Positions 26,542 to 35,918 of a DNA stretch of 64,000 nucleotides are shown here, piece by piece (position 1 is the stretch's first letter; every line of letters begins with the position of its first letter). The stretch covers positions 124,001-188,000 of the forward strand of contig NZ_CP083911.1 of NCBI RefSeq assembly GCF_020162115.1, written 5' to 3'. The stretch comes from Tepidimonas taiwanensis. Lineage in GTDB: Bacteria; Pseudomonadota; Gammaproteobacteria; Burkholderiales; Burkholderiaceae_C. Under the pieces are notes generated by a model. The model was given only the letters and a program-made list of their open reading frames with translations. It was not told where the DNA came from and did not search any database. The position numbers and the translations under genes are program-made.

Positions 26542-27495
26542 TACGCGATCCACGAGCCACGCGCCGTCGCGCCGGGCGGCCCCGCCGGCGCACAGGTCGT
26601 CGATCAGCGCGTCGAGCCAGGGGTCGAACGCGGTGCCGCCGCCGTGGCGCGCGTGCAGGTGCACGAGATACGGTACCTCGCGTGCCCAGGCGTGGACCGC
26701 GTCGAGCCGCTGGCGCTGCCATTCGAGTAGCTTGAACTTGAGCAGGACCTTGAGCGCGTGGCACCGGTGCCGGGCCGGGTCGGCGCGGAAATGCGCGAGC
26801 CGCTCTCGGGCCACCGCCAGCGCCGCGGCGACCGGGGCGGCGGGCGTGGCGGGATCGGTGTGGGCCGGGTCGCCAAACGGCGCGCCGTGTCCGGGGATGA
26901 CGACGCGCGGGGCCAGCGCCTCGATGCGCTCGAGCGTCGCCGCGACCGCGTCGAAGCCGGGTTCGCCGATCAGTTCCGGGAACACCACGCCGAAGCCGTG
27001 CTGCCACAGCGCGTCGCCGGCGATGAGGATGCGCGCCACCGGCTCGAAGAGCAGCACGGCGTCCGGGTCGTGCCCGGGCGCGGCGTGGATCTGCCAGTCG
27101 CGCCCGCCCAAGCGGATCGTTGCGCCCGGCACGAGCAGGCCATCGAAGCGAAAGCGGGCGCACTGCTGGCCGGTGACGCGGTAGCTCAGGCGCTGCTCGT
27201 CCCACGCACGCACCGCGTCGGCCTGTCCGGGGGGGATGAGCGTCAACAGGCCCGGATAGCGCGCCTGCAGCGCGGCGTTACCGCCGCAGTGGTCGCTGTG
27301 CAGGTGCGTGTTGAGCAGCCGCACGAGCGGCCGCGCGCCCAGCGCGTGTTCCACCAGCGCCAGCGTCTGCGCCGCGTGCGTGACGTAGCCGGAGTCGACC
27401 AGCGCCGGGCCGTCCGGCCCGTCGAACAGCACGTTGTTGGCCGAGAGCCAGCCGCGCTCCCACACGCGCATCCCGTCGGGCAGGCGCACGCTCAC
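26539..27495 (-). CDS. Metallo-beta-lactamase-fold hydrolase
   Basis: A 318-residue cytosolic protein. The metal site is clear: NTHLHSDHCGGN (HxHxDH), AAPGHDPDAV and LIAGDALW, then VIPGHGAPFGD. Glyoxalase II-like and related thioester hydrolases share this fold; the exact substrate is unknown. The GTG at 27495 is 11 bases after the ligase stop and gives VSVRLPDGMRVWERGWLSANN; ATG at 27471 is an alternative start. Location directly downstream of an acyl-CoA ligase makes a thioester or fatty-acid-related substrate reasonable (inference). Confidence 0.86.
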   Translation of the reverse strand: MSVRLPDGMRVWERGWLSANNVLFDGPDGPALVDSGYVTHAAQTLALVEHALGARPLVRLLNTHLHSDHCGGNAALQARYPGLLTLIPPGQADAVRAWDEQRLSYRVTGQQCARFRFDGLLVPGATIRLGGRDWQIHAAPGHDPDAVLLFEPVARILIAGDALWQHGFGVVFPELIGEPGFDAVAATLERIEALAPRVVIPGHGAPFGDPAHTDPATPAAPVAAALAVARERLAHFRADPARHRCHALKVLLKFKLLEWQRQRLDAVHAWAREVPYLVHLHARHGGGTAFDPWLDALIDDLCAGGAARRDGAWLVDRV

Positions 27496-27506
27496 GGCCG
27501 CGTACC

Positions 27507-29201
27507 CTACACCTTGCCCCGCAGTTCGCGCCGCAAGATCTTGCCGACGTTGCTCTTGGGCAGTTCGTCGCGGAATTCGATGTACTTGGGCCGCTTGTAA
27601 CCGGTCAGGTTGTCGTGGCAGAAGCGCATCACCTGCTCTTCGGTGAGCGTCGGGTCGCTGCGCACGACGTAGAGCTTGACTGCCTCGCCCGAGTGGGGGT
27701 CGGGCACGCCCACCGCCGCGCACTCCAGCACGCCGGGGCAGGTGGAGACGACGTTGTCGATCTCGTTGGGATAGACGTTGAACCCCGAGACGATGATCAT
27801 GTCCTTCTTGCGGTCGACGATGCGGATGTAGCCGCGCTCGTCCATGATGCCGATGTCGCCGGTGCGCATGTAGCCGTCGGCGGTGAAGACCTTGGCGGTC
27901 TCCTCGGGGTTGCGGTAGTAGCCCTTCATCACGTTCGGGCCGCGGATGCAGATCTCGCCGGTGCCGCCTGGCGGCAGGTCGCGGCCGTCGTCGTCCTTGA
28001 TGGCGATCTCGACGCTGGGCAGCGGCAGGCCGATGGTGCCGGTGAAGGCCGTGTTGGTGACCGGGTTGTTGGTGCCGATGGCGCAGGTCTCGCTCATGCC
28101 CCAGCCTTCGATCATCACGCAGCCGGTGACCTTCTGCCACTGGCGCGCGGTGCCTTCGGAGGCCGCCATGCCCCCGGCCTGCGACAGCACCAGCGACGAA
28201 AAGTCGAGCTGGCGAAAGCGCGCGTTGGCCAGCAGCCCGTTGAACAGCGTGTTGACCGCGGGCAGCACGTGGAACGGCCGGCTCTTGAGCACCTCGACGA
28301 ACTTGGGGATGTCGCGAGGGTTGGGGATCAGCGTCGCGTGGGCGCCCTGGCGCATCACCAGCAGCATCAGCGTCAGCGCGAAGATGTGGTAGAGCGGCAG
28401 CGCCATGATGTGGTTGGTGCGCCGCGGGTCGCCCACCTTCTCGAGCGCCGGGGTGAACCAGGCCTCGGCCTGCAGGATGGCGGCGATGACGTTGCCGTGC
28501 GTCAGGATCGCGCCCTTGGACAGCCCGGTGGTGCCGCCCGTGTATTGCAGGAAGGCGATGCTGTCGCGGTCCATCGGCGCGGGCTTGAGCGACAGCGCCT
28601 GACCGGCTTCGAGCGCGCGCCGAAACGGCACGATGGTGCGCGGCCCGCCGGGGCCGTTGAGGGGTAGCTTGAACGCCGGCACGAGCTTGGCCACGTGCCG
28701 CACGAGGAACGTCATCCAGCGCCCGTACCACGGCCCCAGCAGGTCGCCAAAGCTCGCCACCACCACGTGCCGCACGGGGCTGTGGTCGATGACCTCTTCC
28801 AGCGTGTGGGCGAAGTTTTCCAGGATGACGATTGCCTCGGCGCCGGAGTCCTTGAGCTGGTGCTCGAGCTCGCGCGCGGTGTAGAGCGGGTTGACGTTGA
28901 CGCAGGTGTAGCCCGCACGCAGGACCGCGGCCATCGTGACCAGGAACTGCGGCAGGTTGGGCAGCATGATCGCCACGCGCGCGCCCGGCGGCAGCCCGAG
29001 CGACTGCAGATACGCCCCGAGCGCGGCGCTGTAGCGGTCGAGCTGGCCGTAGGTCATCCAGCGGTCCATGCAAACCGACACCGGGTCGCCCGGATGGCGG
29101 CGAAACGCCTGTTCCAACAGCTCGGCGAGCGACGAGTACTGCGTCGGGTCGATATCGGCGGGAACGCCCGGGGGGTAGCTGGAGAGCCAGATGCGTTGCA
29201 T
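27507..29201 (-). CDS. fadD: Long-chain fatty-acid--CoA ligase-type AMP-forming enzyme
   Basis: A 564-residue ANL-superfamily enzyme activating fatty acids to acyl-CoA through an acyl-AMP. The P-loop-like YTGGTTGLSKGAILTHGN, the GWGMSET adenine-binding motif, GYMRTGDIG, and the late lysine-containing PKSNVGKILRREL are all present. It starts MQRIWLSSYPPGVPADIDP, as in betaproteobacterial FadD. The upstream in-frame ATG at 29231 is less family-like. Precedes the MBL-fold hydrolase by 11 bases. Confidence 0.93.
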   Translation of the reverse strand: MQRIWLSSYPPGVPADIDPTQYSSLAELLEQAFRRHPGDPVSVCMDRWMTYGQLDRYSAALGAYLQSLGLPPGARVAIMLPNLPQFLVTMAAVLRAGYTCVNVNPLYTARELEHQLKDSGAEAIVILENFAHTLEEVIDHSPVRHVVVASFGDLLGPWYGRWMTFLVRHVAKLVPAFKLPLNGPGGPRTIVPFRRALEAGQALSLKPAPMDRDSIAFLQYTGGTTGLSKGAILTHGNVIAAILQAEAWFTPALEKVGDPRRTNHIMALPLYHIFALTLMLLVMRQGAHATLIPNPRDIPKFVEVLKSRPFHVLPAVNTLFNGLLANARFRQLDFSSLVLSQAGGMAASEGTARQWQKVTGCVMIEGWGMSETCAIGTNNPVTNTAFTGTIGLPLPSVEIAIKDDDGRDLPPGGTGEICIRGPNVMKGYYRNPEETAKVFTADGYMRTGDIGIMDERGYIRIVDRKKDMIIVSGFNVYPNEIDNVVSTCPGVLECAAVGVPDPHSGEAVKLYVVRSDPTLTEEQVMRFCHDNLTGYKRPKYIEFRDELPKSNVGKILRRELRGKV

Positions 29202-29471
29202 GGCGGATGAAATTGGAAAGAACGGCCTCATTGTCGCGGGCCGGGCCGGGACGCGACTCAGGGGATGTCCCTAGAAGCTGTCGCCGGTGGTACACGGGTG
29301 GGGCACCGCCCGTCCAAGCGTTTTTCGTCCCCGGCGCGCATAATCGGGGCATCTGTCGCCGATGCAACCACGCGTGATGCCCCTGCCGCCACCCCGTCCG
29401 CCGATCGCCCGCGTGTCGCGGGTGGTGTGGTGCTGCTGCGTCGCGCACGGCGGGCGGACTTGGAGGGCGCG

Positions 29472-30131
29472 ATGACAACGTTCCCGTCCTGGCCCGTGGC
29501 GGCCGCGCCGGTGCGCGGGCGCGCCCCGATCCGGACCCTGGACGCGAGCCACGCGGAGGCGATCCTGCGCCACCTGCTCGCGCTGGGCGAGCGCGACCGC
29601 TACCTGCGCTTCGGCTACGCGGCGCAGGACGAGCACATTCGCCGCTACGTGCAGGGGCTGCGCTTCGGCATCGACGAGGTGTTTGGCATTTTCAACCGGC
29701 GACTGGAGCTGATCGCGATGGCGCACCTGGCATACATGGTGGTGCCCGGGCGCGGCAGCGACAGCGCGGAGTTCGGCGTCAGCGTCAGCGCGCACGCGCG
29801 CGGGCGCGGCTACGGGCAGCAGTTGTTCGACCGCGCCGTGGTGCATGCGCGCAACCATGGGGTGCGCTATCTCTACATCCACGCGCTGAGCGAAAACGCG
29901 CCGATGCTGCGCATCGCACGCAAGGCCGGGGCGACCGTGGTGCAGCAGGCCGGCGAGAGCGAATGCCACCTGGCGCTGCCGCCGGCCGACTTCGAGTCCA
30001 CGGTGGGGGAGTTGCTGCAGGAGGAGGCGGCGCGCGCCAACTACGGCCTCAAGGCGCTTTGGCAGGCCGTGCGCCGCGCATGGCGTCGGCTCGTGCGCTG
30101 GGTGGTGCGCCGCCCCGCCGGGCACGGGTGA
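29472..30131 (+). CDS. GNAT-family N-acetyltransferase
   Basis: A 219-residue protein. The acetyl-CoA binding region is visible as VSVSAHARGRGYGQQLFDRAVVHARNHG (R/Q-x-x-G-x-G/A type), and FEVFGIF-like and LSENAPMLRIARKAGA strands complete the GNAT fold. The Arg/Trp-rich C-terminal ~35 residues are not part of the domain. GGAGGG lies just before ATG 29472; upstream in-frame codons have no ribosome-binding site. The 270-base gap to fadD holds a CATAAT hexamer near 29338, a possible -10. Substrate unknown. Confidence 0.85.
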   Translation: MTTFPSWPVAAAPVRGRAPIRTLDASHAEAILRHLLALGERDRYLRFGYAAQDEHIRRYVQGLRFGIDEVFGIFNRRLELIAMAHLAYMVVPGRGSDSAEFGVSVSAHARGRGYGQQLFDRAVVHARNHGVRYLYIHALSENAPMLRIARKAGATVVQQAGESECHLALPPADFESTVGELLQEEAARANYGLKALWQAVRRAWRRLVRWVVRRPAGHG

Positions 30132-30247
30132 GGTGCCGCCAGCGGGCGACGCGCCGCGGGGCGCACAAAGGGGTGGGCCGTTGCGACGGGCGCGTCGTTG
30201 TGCGGGCTGTTGTATTCTCACGGCTGTCGCAACACCTGACCACCCCT

Positions 30248-31111
30248 GTGGCCGATCCCTCCCATTCTGCCCGGCCGCGCCCCGAGGCGCGTGCCGGGGA
30301 CAAGCGCAATTTTCTGCAACGCCTGGTGGAGTTCCTGCACCCCGGGCCCGATTCCCGCGACGAGCTCATTTCGGCGCTCGCCGACGCCGAGGACAACGCC
30401 GTCATCGACGCGCAGTCGCGGGCGATGCTCGAGGGCGTGATCCGTATCGCCGACCTGACCGCGGGCGACGTGATGGTCGCCGCGCCGCGCATGGACGTGC
30501 TCGACATCGCGTCGCCGTACGCGGAGCTGCTCAACACCGTCATCGACACGGGGCACTCGCGCTTTCCGGTGTACGAGGGCGAGCGCGACAACATCATCGG
30601 CATCCTGCTCGCCAAGGATTTGCTCAAGCTGCAGCGCGCGCCCGAGCTCAACATCCGGGCGTTGCTGCGCCCGGCGGTGTTCGTGCCGGAAAGCAAGGCG
30701 CTCAACGACCTGCTGCGCGAGTTCCGCAGCAACCGCAATCACCTGGCCATCGTGATCGACGAGTTCGGTCGCGTGGCGGGGCTGATCACGATCGAGGACG
30801 TGCTCGAGCAGATCGTCGGCGAGATCGAGGACGAGTTCGACGACGACGAGGAGCATGGCGACATCTTCGCGCTGGCCGACGGCACGTGGCGCGTCAGCGG
30901 TGACACGCCGATCGAGCGCGTCAACGAGTGGTTTCAGGTGGCGTTGCCGGAGGAGGACTTCGACACCATCGGCGGCTACGTGGCGCACGAGATGGGGCGC
31001 GTGCCGCGCCGCGGCGAGGTGTTCGAGGCCGCGGGCCTGGTCTTCACCGTGCAGCACGCGCGCGGCGGCGCCGTGCGCTGGTTCAAGGTGACGCGCCAGC
31101 CCGCGACATGA
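30248..31111 (+). CDS. corC: CorC/HlyC-type CBS-domain protein
   Basis: A 287-residue cytosolic protein: paired CBS domains (about residues 60-180) with MVAAPRMDVLDI and HLAIVIDEFGRVAGLITIEDVLEQIVGEIEDEFDDDEE, followed by a CorC_HlyC (transporter-associated) domain of ~80 residues. The family is linked to Mg2+/Co2+ efflux or membrane-protein function. The GTG start at 30248 agrees with the length of E. coli CorC (YbeX); no strong ribosome-binding site. It overlaps lnt by 4 bases, the ybeX-lnt arrangement widespread in proteobacteria. Confidence 0.93.
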   Translation: MADPSHSARPRPEARAGDKRNFLQRLVEFLHPGPDSRDELISALADAEDNAVIDAQSRAMLEGVIRIADLTAGDVMVAAPRMDVLDIASPYAELLNTVIDTGHSRFPVYEGERDNIIGILLAKDLLKLQRAPELNIRALLRPAVFVPESKALNDLLREFRSNRNHLAIVIDEFGRVAGLITIEDVLEQIVGEIEDEFDDDEEHGDIFALADGTWRVSGDTPIERVNEWFQVALPEEDFDTIGGYVAHEMGRVPRRGEVFEAAGLVFTVQHARGGAVRWFKVTRQPAT

Positions 31112-32757
31112 CGGGGATGGCGGCGCGCGGCGCGGTGGCACGGCGTGACGGCGCGGCGCTCGCGGGGGCGGCCGTGGCCGTTGCCGCGGTGCTGGCCGGC
31201 GGGGCGCACGCGCTGGCGCTGGCGTGGCCGTGGGATGTCTCGATCGGCGGGTGGTTGGCGCCGGGACAGCCGGCCGCGTGGCTGCACGCGCTGAGCCTGA
31301 TGGCGCTGGTGGCACTGCTGGCGCACGCGCCCACGGCCAGTGCCGCGGCGTGGCGCGCCGGGGGGTACGCGACGGCGTGGCTGGCCGGCACCTTCTGGTG
31401 GCTGTTCGTTTCCATGCACACCTACGGCGGGCTGGTGGCGCCGCTGGCGGTGTTGGCGGTGCTGGCGCTGGCGGCGTTTCTGGCGCTGGACTATGCGCTT
31501 GCGGCGGCGTTGTGGTCGCGCTGGCGCACGGCCGGGCCCGGAGCGCAGGTGCTGGCCTTTGCGGCGCTGTGGACCTTGGCGGAATGGGCCCGCGGTGTGC
31601 TGTGGACAGGCTTTCCGTGGGGCGCGGGCGGTTACGCGCAAGTGGAGGCGCTCGGGGCGCTGGCGCCGTGGGTCGGCGTGTACGGCATCGGCGCGGTCGC
31701 GGCGGCGCTGGCGGCGGCGCCGGTGCTGCTGCGGGGGGTGGCGCGCGTGGTGACGGTCGTGCTGGCGGCGCTGGTGTGGGGGGTGCCGGGCGCCGGCGCG
31801 TGGCTGGCGGAGCGCCTGCCCGACACCACGCGGCCCGCCGGGGCGCTGCCGGTACGCCTGCTGCAAGGCGCCATTCCACAGGAGCAAAAGTTTGATGTCG
31901 ACGCCGGCGTGCCGCTGGCGCTGCGCTGGTACGGCGAGCAGATCGTGCGCGCGACCGGCGACCCTGCACTCGCCGGCGGGCTGGTGGTGGCGCCGGAGAC
32001 GGCGATCCCGCTGCTGCCGCAGGACGTGGATCCGGCCTACTGGCGCGCGCTGCACGCCGTGGTGCGCACCGGTGACGCGGCCGTGCTGCTGGGGGTGCCG
32101 CTGGGCAGCTTCAGCGAGGGGTACACCAACTCGGCGGTGGCGTGGTTCCCCGGGGGCGAGGCGGCCGATCCGGCGGCGGACCCGTTCGCGGCGCTGACGC
32201 GTTACCGCTACGACAAGCACCACCTCGTGCCCTTTGGCGAGTTCATTCCGCCCGGGTTTCGCTGGTTTACCGAGTTGATGAATATCCCGTTGGGGGATTT
32301 TGCCCGCGGGGTGTTGCCGCAGCCGTCGCTGGCGTGGGCCGGGCAACGCATCGCACCCAACATCTGTTACGAGGACCTGTTCGGTGAAGAGCTTGCGGCG
32401 GGCTTTGGCGAGGCGGGCCGCGCGCCGACGGTGCTGGTGAACCTGAGCAACATCGCGTGGTTCGGCGACACGGTGGCCATCGACCAGCACCGCCACATCT
32501 CGCGCGTGCGCGCGCTGGAGCTGGGCCGCCCGATGGTGCGCGCGACCAACACGGGGGCGACGGCGGTGATCGACCACCGCGGGCGCGTGCAGGCCGAACT
32601 GCCGCGGGGCGAGCGTGGGGTGCTGGACGCGACGGTCGCCGCACGGCAGGGCCTCACGCCCTACGCGTGGTGGGCGTCCCGGGCCGGGCTGTGGCCGCTG
32701 GTGGGCGTGTGCGCCGCGGTGCTGCTGGCGACGCGGCCGCGCCGCGACCGCCGCTGA
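31108..32757 (+). CDS. lnt: Apolipoprotein N-acyltransferase
   Basis: Inner-membrane enzyme adding the third acyl chain to the N-terminal cysteine of lipoproteins. 549 residues with six to eight N-terminal hydrophobic segments, a periplasmic nitrilase-like domain and a C-terminal helix. The catalytic triad is recognisable: Glu in VVAPETAIPL, Lys in RYDKHHLVPFGEF and Cys in APNICYEDLFGEE. ATGA overlap with corC fixes the start. The gene is followed by glyQ after 42 bases carrying a separate -10 box. Confidence 0.95.
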   Translation: MTGMAARGAVARRDGAALAGAAVAVAAVLAGGAHALALAWPWDVSIGGWLAPGQPAAWLHALSLMALVALLAHAPTASAAAWRAGGYATAWLAGTFWWLFVSMHTYGGLVAPLAVLAVLALAAFLALDYALAAALWSRWRTAGPGAQVLAFAALWTLAEWARGVLWTGFPWGAGGYAQVEALGALAPWVGVYGIGAVAAALAAAPVLLRGVARVVTVVLAALVWGVPGAGAWLAERLPDTTRPAGALPVRLLQGAIPQEQKFDVDAGVPLALRWYGEQIVRATGDPALAGGLVVAPETAIPLLPQDVDPAYWRALHAVVRTGDAAVLLGVPLGSFSEGYTNSAVAWFPGGEAADPAADPFAALTRYRYDKHHLVPFGEFIPPGFRWFTELMNIPLGDFARGVLPQPSLAWAGQRIAPNICYEDLFGEELAAGFGEAGRAPTVLVNLSNIAWFGDTVAIDQHRHISRVRALELGRPMVRATNTGATAVIDHRGRVQAELPRGERGVLDATVAARQGLTPYAWWASRAGLWPLVGVCAAVLLATRPRRDRR

Positions 32758-32784
32758 GCCGCCGAGCCAAGGGGCCCCGCGCCG

Positions 32785-32790
32785 TAGAAT
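32785..32790 (+). promoter_or_regulatory. -10 box of glyQ, near-leaderless
   Basis: TAGAAT (5/6 to consensus) lies 9 bases before the glyQ ATG with no Shine-Dalgarno sequence in between (CGGGCCCTT). A -35 match is poor. Confidence 0.42.
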
Positions 32791-32799
32791 CGGGCCCTT

Positions 32800-33726
32800 A
32801 TGCTGACGTTCCAACAGATCATCCTCAAGCTCCAGTCGTACTGGGACGCGCAGGGGTGTGCCCTGCTGCAGCCTTACGACATGGAGGTGGGCGCGGGCAC
32901 CAGCCACACCGCGACCTTTCTGCGCGCGCTGGGCCCCGAGCCGTGGAAGGCCGCGTACGTGCAGCCCAGCCGCCGCCCCAAGGACGGCCGCTATGGCGAA
33001 AACCCCAACCGGCTGCAGCACTACTACCAGTACCAGGTGGTGCTCAAGCCCGCGCCGGCCGACATCCTGGATCTCTACCTTGGCAGCCTGCAGGCGCTCG
33101 GGTTCGACCTGAAGCAAAACGACATCCGCTTCGTCGAGGACGACTGGGAGAACCCGACGCTGGGCGCGTGGGGCCTGGGCTGGGAGGTCTGGCTCAACGG
33201 GATGGAGGTCACGCAGTTCACCTACTTCCAGCAGGTGGGCGGCATCGACTGCCGCCCCATCACCGGCGAGATCACCTACGGGCTGGAGCGGCTGGCCATG
33301 TACCTGCAGGGGGTGGAAAACGTCTACGACCTCGTCTACGCGCCGGGGCTGACCTACGGCGACGTGTTCCACCAGAACGAGGTGGAGCAGTCGGCCTACA
33401 ACTTCGAGCACGCGGACGTGGAGTTTTTGTTTGCCGCCTTCGCCGCGCACGAGCGGCAGGCCAAGCACCTGATGGCGCAGCAGCTGGCGCTGCCCGCTTA
33501 TGAGCAGGTGCTCAAGGCCGCGCACACGTTCAACCTGCTGGACGCGCGCGGGGCGATCAGCGTGACCGAGCGCGCCGCGTACATCGGCCGCATCCGCAAC
33601 CTGGCGCGGTCGGTGGCGCAGAGCTACGTGGACAGCCGCGCGCGGCTGGGCTTCCCGATGGCCCCGCGCGCGTGGGCCGACGAGGTGCTGGCTCAGTGGC
33701 AAAAGAAGCAGGAGGCCGCCGCATGA
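32800..33726 (+). CDS. glyQ: Glycyl-tRNA synthetase alpha subunit
   Basis: Catalytic subunit of the bacterial alpha2beta2 GlyRS. 308 residues starting MLTFQQIILKLQSYWDAQGCALLQPYDMEVGAGTSHTATFLRALGPEPW, the class II core, with YVQPSRRPKDGRYGENPNRL and the motif GLGWEVWLNGMEVTQFTYFQQVGG. It overlaps glyS by 4 bases (ATGA), ensuring balanced subunits. It appears to have its own near-leaderless promoter inside the corC-lnt-gly run. Confidence 0.97.
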   Translation: MLTFQQIILKLQSYWDAQGCALLQPYDMEVGAGTSHTATFLRALGPEPWKAAYVQPSRRPKDGRYGENPNRLQHYYQYQVVLKPAPADILDLYLGSLQALGFDLKQNDIRFVEDDWENPTLGAWGLGWEVWLNGMEVTQFTYFQQVGGIDCRPITGEITYGLERLAMYLQGVENVYDLVYAPGLTYGDVFHQNEVEQSAYNFEHADVEFLFAAFAAHERQAKHLMAQQLALPAYEQVLKAAHTFNLLDARGAISVTERAAYIGRIRNLARSVAQSYVDSRARLGFPMAPRAWADEVLAQWQKKQEAAA

Positions 33727-35909
33727 GCACGACCGTGGCCCCTCTGCTGGTGGAATTGTTCGTCGAGGAGCTGCCGCCCAAGGCGTTGCGCGCGCTGGGC
33801 GAGGCGTTTGCGCAGGGTCTGGCCGACGGGTTGCGCGAGCAGGGCCTGCTCGCGCCGGACGCCGTCGTCACGCCGTATGCCAGCCCGCGGCGGCTGGCCG
33901 CGCACCTGAGTGCCGTGCGCGCCCAGGCCGAGGACCGCGCGGTGCAGCTCAAGCTGATGCCGGTGGCCGTCGGCTTGGACGCACAGGGCCAACCGACGCC
34001 CGCGCTGCTGAAAAAACTCGCCGCGCTGGGCGTGGACACGGCCGAGCCGGCCGCGCTGGTCGCGCGGCTACGCCGCCAGTCCGACGGCAAGGCCGAGGTG
34101 CTCTACTGGGACAGCGTGGTCGCCGGGGCGACGCTCGCCGCCGGGTTGCAAAAGGCGCTGGATGAGGCGCTGCGCCGCCTGCCGATCCCGAAGGTGATGA
34201 CCTACCAGCTCGCCGACGGCTGGCGCAACGTGCACTTCGTGCGTCCGGCGCACGCGCTCGTGGCGCTGCATGGGACGGCGGTGGTGCCGGTGCAGGCGCT
34301 GGGCCTGAGCGCCGGTCGGCACACGCACGGCCACCGCTTCGAGGCGGCGCGCGACCCGATCGAGATCCCGCACGCCGACGCTTACGCCGAGACATTGGCG
34401 CGCGAGGGCGCGGTGATCGCGCACTTCGGCGAGCGTCGCGCCGAGATCGAACGCCAGCTCGCCGCGGCGGCCGCGCGCGTCGGCGGCGGCTGTCGCCCCA
34501 TTCAGGACGACGCGCTGCTCGACGAAGTGACCGCGCTGGTCGAGCGGCCCAACGTGCTGGTGTGCCAGTTCGACGAGGCGTTCCTTGCCGTGCCGGCCGA
34601 GTGCCTGATTCTGACGATGAAGGCCAACCAGAAATACTTCCCGCTGCTCGATGCGCAGGGGCGCCTGACGCACCGCTTCCTGGTGGTTAGCAACATCACG
34701 CCGGCCGATCCGTCCGCGGTCATCACCGGCAACGAGCGCGTCGTGCGCCCGCGGCTGGCGGACGCGAAGTTCTTTTTCGACCAGGACCGCAAGCGGCCGC
34801 TGGAGTCGCGCGTGCTGGGGCTGGCGAAGGTGGTCTATCACAACCAGCTCGGCACCCAGGGTGAGCGCGTGGAGCGCGTGGCGGCGATCGGCCGCGCCAT
34901 CGCGGCACAGCTGGGCGACGCAACGCTCGAGCGCCACGTCGATCGCGCGGCGCTGCTGGCCAAGGCGGACCTGCTGACCGATATGGTGGGCGAGTTCCCG
35001 GAACTGCAGGGGACGATGGGCCGCTACTACGCGCTGCACGATGGCGAAGACCCGCTGGTGGCCGAGGCGATCGAGGACCACTACAAGCCGCGCTTCGCCG
35101 GCGACGCGCTGCCGCGCAACCCGGTCGGCGTGTGCCTGGCGCTGGCCGACAAGCTGGAGACGCTCGTGGGCCTGTTCGGGATCGGCAGCCTGCCCACCGG
35201 CGACAAGGACCCGTACGCGCTGCGCCGCCACGCGTTGGGCGTCGTGCGCATGCTCATCGAGCGCGACCTGCCGCTGGCGCTGCCGGCGCTGCTCGACGCG
35301 GCCGTGCCGGTGTTCGGCGATCGCATCCGCGACCCGCGCGAGGCGCTCACCGCCTTCATCTACGAGCGGCTGCACAACTGGATCGAGAGCGAGTGGGTGC
35401 ACCCGGCCGGCCCGGCCGCGGGGCGTGAGGCGGGCGGATCCTCGGCGGCAGCCGGGTACGCGAAACACGAAATCGACGCGGTGCTGGCGCTGCGCCCGGC
35501 GCAGCTGCGCGAAGTCCCGCGGCGGCTCGCGGCGGTGCGGGCGTTTGCTGCGCTGCCGGAGGCGCCGGCGCTCGCCGCCGCCAACAAGCGCGTGACCAAC
35601 ATCCTGCGCAAGGCCGACGCGCCCGTGCAGCCGGTGGTGGACGCCGCGCGGCTCGTGGAGCCGGCCGAACAGGCGCTGTACCGCGCGCTGCAGGACGTGC
35701 AGCCGCAGGCCGACGCCGCATACGCGGCGGGCGACTACACCGCCAGCCTGCAGCGGCTCGCGGCGCTCAAGGCACCGGTGGACGCGTTCTTCGACGGCGT
35801 CATGGTCAACGCCGACGACCCGGCGCTGCGCGCCAACCGGCTCGGGTTGCTGGCACTGCTGCACGGGGCGATGAACCGCGTCGCGGATCTGTCGCGACTC
35901 GCTGCCTGA
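33723..35909 (+). CDS. glyS: Glycyl-tRNA synthetase beta subunit
   Basis: tRNA-binding subunit of GlyRS, 728 residues, slightly longer than E. coli (689). N-terminal LLVELFVEELPPKALRALGEAF, the HD-like region DLLTDMVGEFPELQGTMGRYYALHDGE and GIGSLPTGDKDPYALRRHALGVVR are diagnostic, and the C-terminal anticodon-binding region contains LAAANKRVTNILRKAD. A low-complexity insert of about 20 residues (around 558-577, HPAGPAAGREAGG...) precedes the AVLALRP helix. 9 bases separate it from gmhB. Confidence 0.96.
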   Translation: MSTTVAPLLVELFVEELPPKALRALGEAFAQGLADGLREQGLLAPDAVVTPYASPRRLAAHLSAVRAQAEDRAVQLKLMPVAVGLDAQGQPTPALLKKLAALGVDTAEPAALVARLRRQSDGKAEVLYWDSVVAGATLAAGLQKALDEALRRLPIPKVMTYQLADGWRNVHFVRPAHALVALHGTAVVPVQALGLSAGRHTHGHRFEAARDPIEIPHADAYAETLAREGAVIAHFGERRAEIERQLAAAAARVGGGCRPIQDDALLDEVTALVERPNVLVCQFDEAFLAVPAECLILTMKANQKYFPLLDAQGRLTHRFLVVSNITPADPSAVITGNERVVRPRLADAKFFFDQDRKRPLESRVLGLAKVVYHNQLGTQGERVERVAAIGRAIAAQLGDATLERHVDRAALLAKADLLTDMVGEFPELQGTMGRYYALHDGEDPLVAEAIEDHYKPRFAGDALPRNPVGVCLALADKLETLVGLFGIGSLPTGDKDPYALRRHALGVVRMLIERDLPLALPALLDAAVPVFGDRIRDPREALTAFIYERLHNWIESEWVHPAGPAAGREAGGSSAAAGYAKHEIDAVLALRPAQLREVPRRLAAVRAFAALPEAPALAAANKRVTNILRKADAPVQPVVDAARLVEPAEQALYRALQDVQPQADAAYAAGDYTASLQRLAALKAPVDAFFDGVMVNADDPALRANRLGLLALLHGAMNRVADLSRLAA

Positions 35910-35918
35910 GGACGCCCC

